Assembly: GCA_963205185.1 (NCBI GenBank)
Contig: CAUJHZ010000070.1
Span: 1-64,000, forward strand
Reading direction: 5' to 3'
Length of the DNA: 64,000 bases
Source: Planctomycetota bacterium
Lineage (GTDB): Bacteria > Planctomycetota > Phycisphaerae > Phycisphaerales > UBA5793
Below, piece by piece: positions 63,133 through 64,000 of the stretch (position 1 is the stretch's first letter; the number at the start of each line of letters is the position of its first letter). A program made the translations under genes and the position numbers. The notes beneath the pieces were generated by a model that saw only the letters and a list, made by a program, of their open reading frames with translations, was not told where the DNA came from and made no database searches.

Positions 63133-64000
63133 CTACCCTTCGATGAGTTCGACGTTCGCGCGCGGCACCGTAACAGTTTCTCCCGAGTCGAAGCGGACTT
63201 CAAGTACCCGGGCTTTGGAACCTGAACCCAGCACCGCCGGCTCAGGCGGCAGATTGTTCACCGCGCCGATCAACCCGAAGTACGGATCACGAATGATCCG
63301 CACCATGGTACCGACTTCCAGCAGCCCCGCCACGTTGCGGGCCCCGGCGTCGGCCGCGGCGGGCGCTGTCGAAATGGGCACCACGATCTCGGGCCGCATC
63401 ACGCCCGCGCGGATCTGCGTGGCGCCGTTCACGGCCGCCTCGTGGCCCTTGTGGCTGTCGAGAAGTTCGAACGTCCGCTGAGCCATGGCGATGTCGCCAA
63501 AGCCCTCGGTGATGATCAGCGTGATGCCCGCCTGTTCCGAGCCCGTAATGGCCACGCCCAGGTCGTAGCCGAGCACTTCTTTCAGGTCGGCGTCGTCGAT
63601 GCCGCCGGAGACGATCGCCGCCACACCCACGCGGATCGCCTTCTTCACCGCGGTGTAGTACATGCGCGCGCCGCCGACAATGACGCAGCCTTTCATGTCG
63701 TCGGTGATGAGATCTTCGGTGAGTTCCTGAGAGTGCTCCTTGCACGCCATGCGGATGGGCCCGAACGTCTCGCCGCCGATGCCGAAGATGCCCTGGATGA
63801 ATGCGACCTCGGCTTCGATGACCACACCTTCATTGGGGATGACTTCGACGACCGTACCTGTGAGATAGGCGCCAACCTGCACGGGAATGGGCGCGCCGCG
63901 CACGATGACCTGGCCGGTAACCGGCGAGATGGTCTCGATGGTGCCGGCCACCTTGGATTTGATCTCGTTCTTGAAGAAGCCGAAGATGCCCGGCGAGCGG
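63133..64000 (-). CDS. KOW-motif protein of the membrane operon (5' end outside the window)
   Basis: The frame stays open to the right edge, so at least 289 residues; the upstream part reads SPGIFGFFKNEIKSKVAGTI, so the GTG at 63951 is probably internal. Beta-rich N-terminal part (TGQVIVRGAPIPVQVGAYLT), a central Rossmann-like part (KGCVIVGGARMYYTAVKKAI), and a C-terminal KOW-type segment (VGTMVRIIRDPYFGLIGAVN) ending in VPRANVELIEG. No signal peptide visible. Likely the first or an early gene of the operon. Confidence 0.7.
   Translation of the reverse strand, partial: RSPGIFGFFKNEIKSKVAGTIETISPVTGQVIVRGAPIPVQVGAYLTGTVVEVIPNEGVVIEAEVAFIQGIFGIGGETFGPIRMACKEHSQELTEDLITDDMKGCVIVGGARMYYTAVKKAIRVGVAAIVSGGIDDADLKEVLGYDLGVAITGSEQAGITLIITEGFGDIAMAQRTFELLDSHKGHEAAVNGATQIRAGVMRPEIVVPISTAPAAADAGARNVAGLLEVGTMVRIIRDPYFGLIGAVNNLPPEPAVLGSGSKARVLEVRFDSGETVTVPRANVELIEG

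Overview
The window is GC-rich (by eye about two thirds G+C), densely coded bacterial chromosome. Several features point to a planctomycete, probably class Phycisphaerae. These are a membrane protein with a Cys-x-x-Cys-Gly-Tyr-Asp-Leu-Arg-Gly zinc ribbon, many short proteins of unknown function, a divergent RpoD-like sigma factor, an outer membrane (OprP-type porin, DUF6268-like barrel, Kdo synthase) alongside peptidoglycan genes, and GC-rich CCCTCACCC/CCCTCTCCC palindromic repeats. The assignment is inference; no rRNA or tRNA gene was found to confirm it.

Layout. 1-711: edge of an IS5-type transposase and a 20-bp tandem repeat. 712-9751: an accessory run of small genes (frameshifted STM3941-like gene, two DinB proteins, DUF4287/DUF5655, DUF6891, isochorismatase, DUF1801, cytochrome b561, VOC, GNAT, GxxExxY). 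It includes a rhodanese-like gene with an in-frame TGA that looks like a selenocysteine codon. 9811-13764: secreted and membrane proteins, an L,D-transpeptidase and a two-domain retropepsin-like lipoprotein. 13820-15070: an arsC-aquaporin operon behind an ArsR-type palindrome, with no local arsR. 15185-19233: PrpD-like protein, KDPG aldolase, and a GbsR-type regulator with matching palindromes at two promoters. 19538-25299: porin, HAF-repeat protein, C39-like peptidase, DVUA0089-like secreted protein, DUF5658.

25436-39032: sigma factor, superoxide dismutase, rodA-mrdA cell-shape pair, glutaredoxin-like protein, mfd, SDR-sulfotransferase pair, SPOR-like lipoprotein and a FlgM-like anti-sigma factor. 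39105-49005: a translationally coupled trio of two amidohydrolase-fold proteins and murD, then hflX, an alpha/beta hydrolase, a second FlgM-like protein and kdsA. 49212-57771: DUF1444, recA beside a cluster of palindromic repeats, mutS, trpG/pabA, an outer-membrane barrel, a stand-alone Clp N-domain and rpmI-rplT without infC. 57857-59173: a GAF-SpoIIE phosphatase. 59438-64000: a compact operon of at least five membrane-associated proteins of unknown function, running off the right edge.

The strongest unusual signal is the candidate selenoprotein at 1996-2319. A UGA falls two residues after the rhodanese active-site Cys, the conserved rhodanese sequence continues in frame after it, and a 6-bp hairpin with a GGUC-containing loop lies about 15 nt downstream, as expected for a bacterial SECIS. 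Other leads are the uncharacterised five-gene membrane operon, the inverted-repeat-flanked GxxExxY gene, and the paired TCTGT-N4-ACAGA operators.
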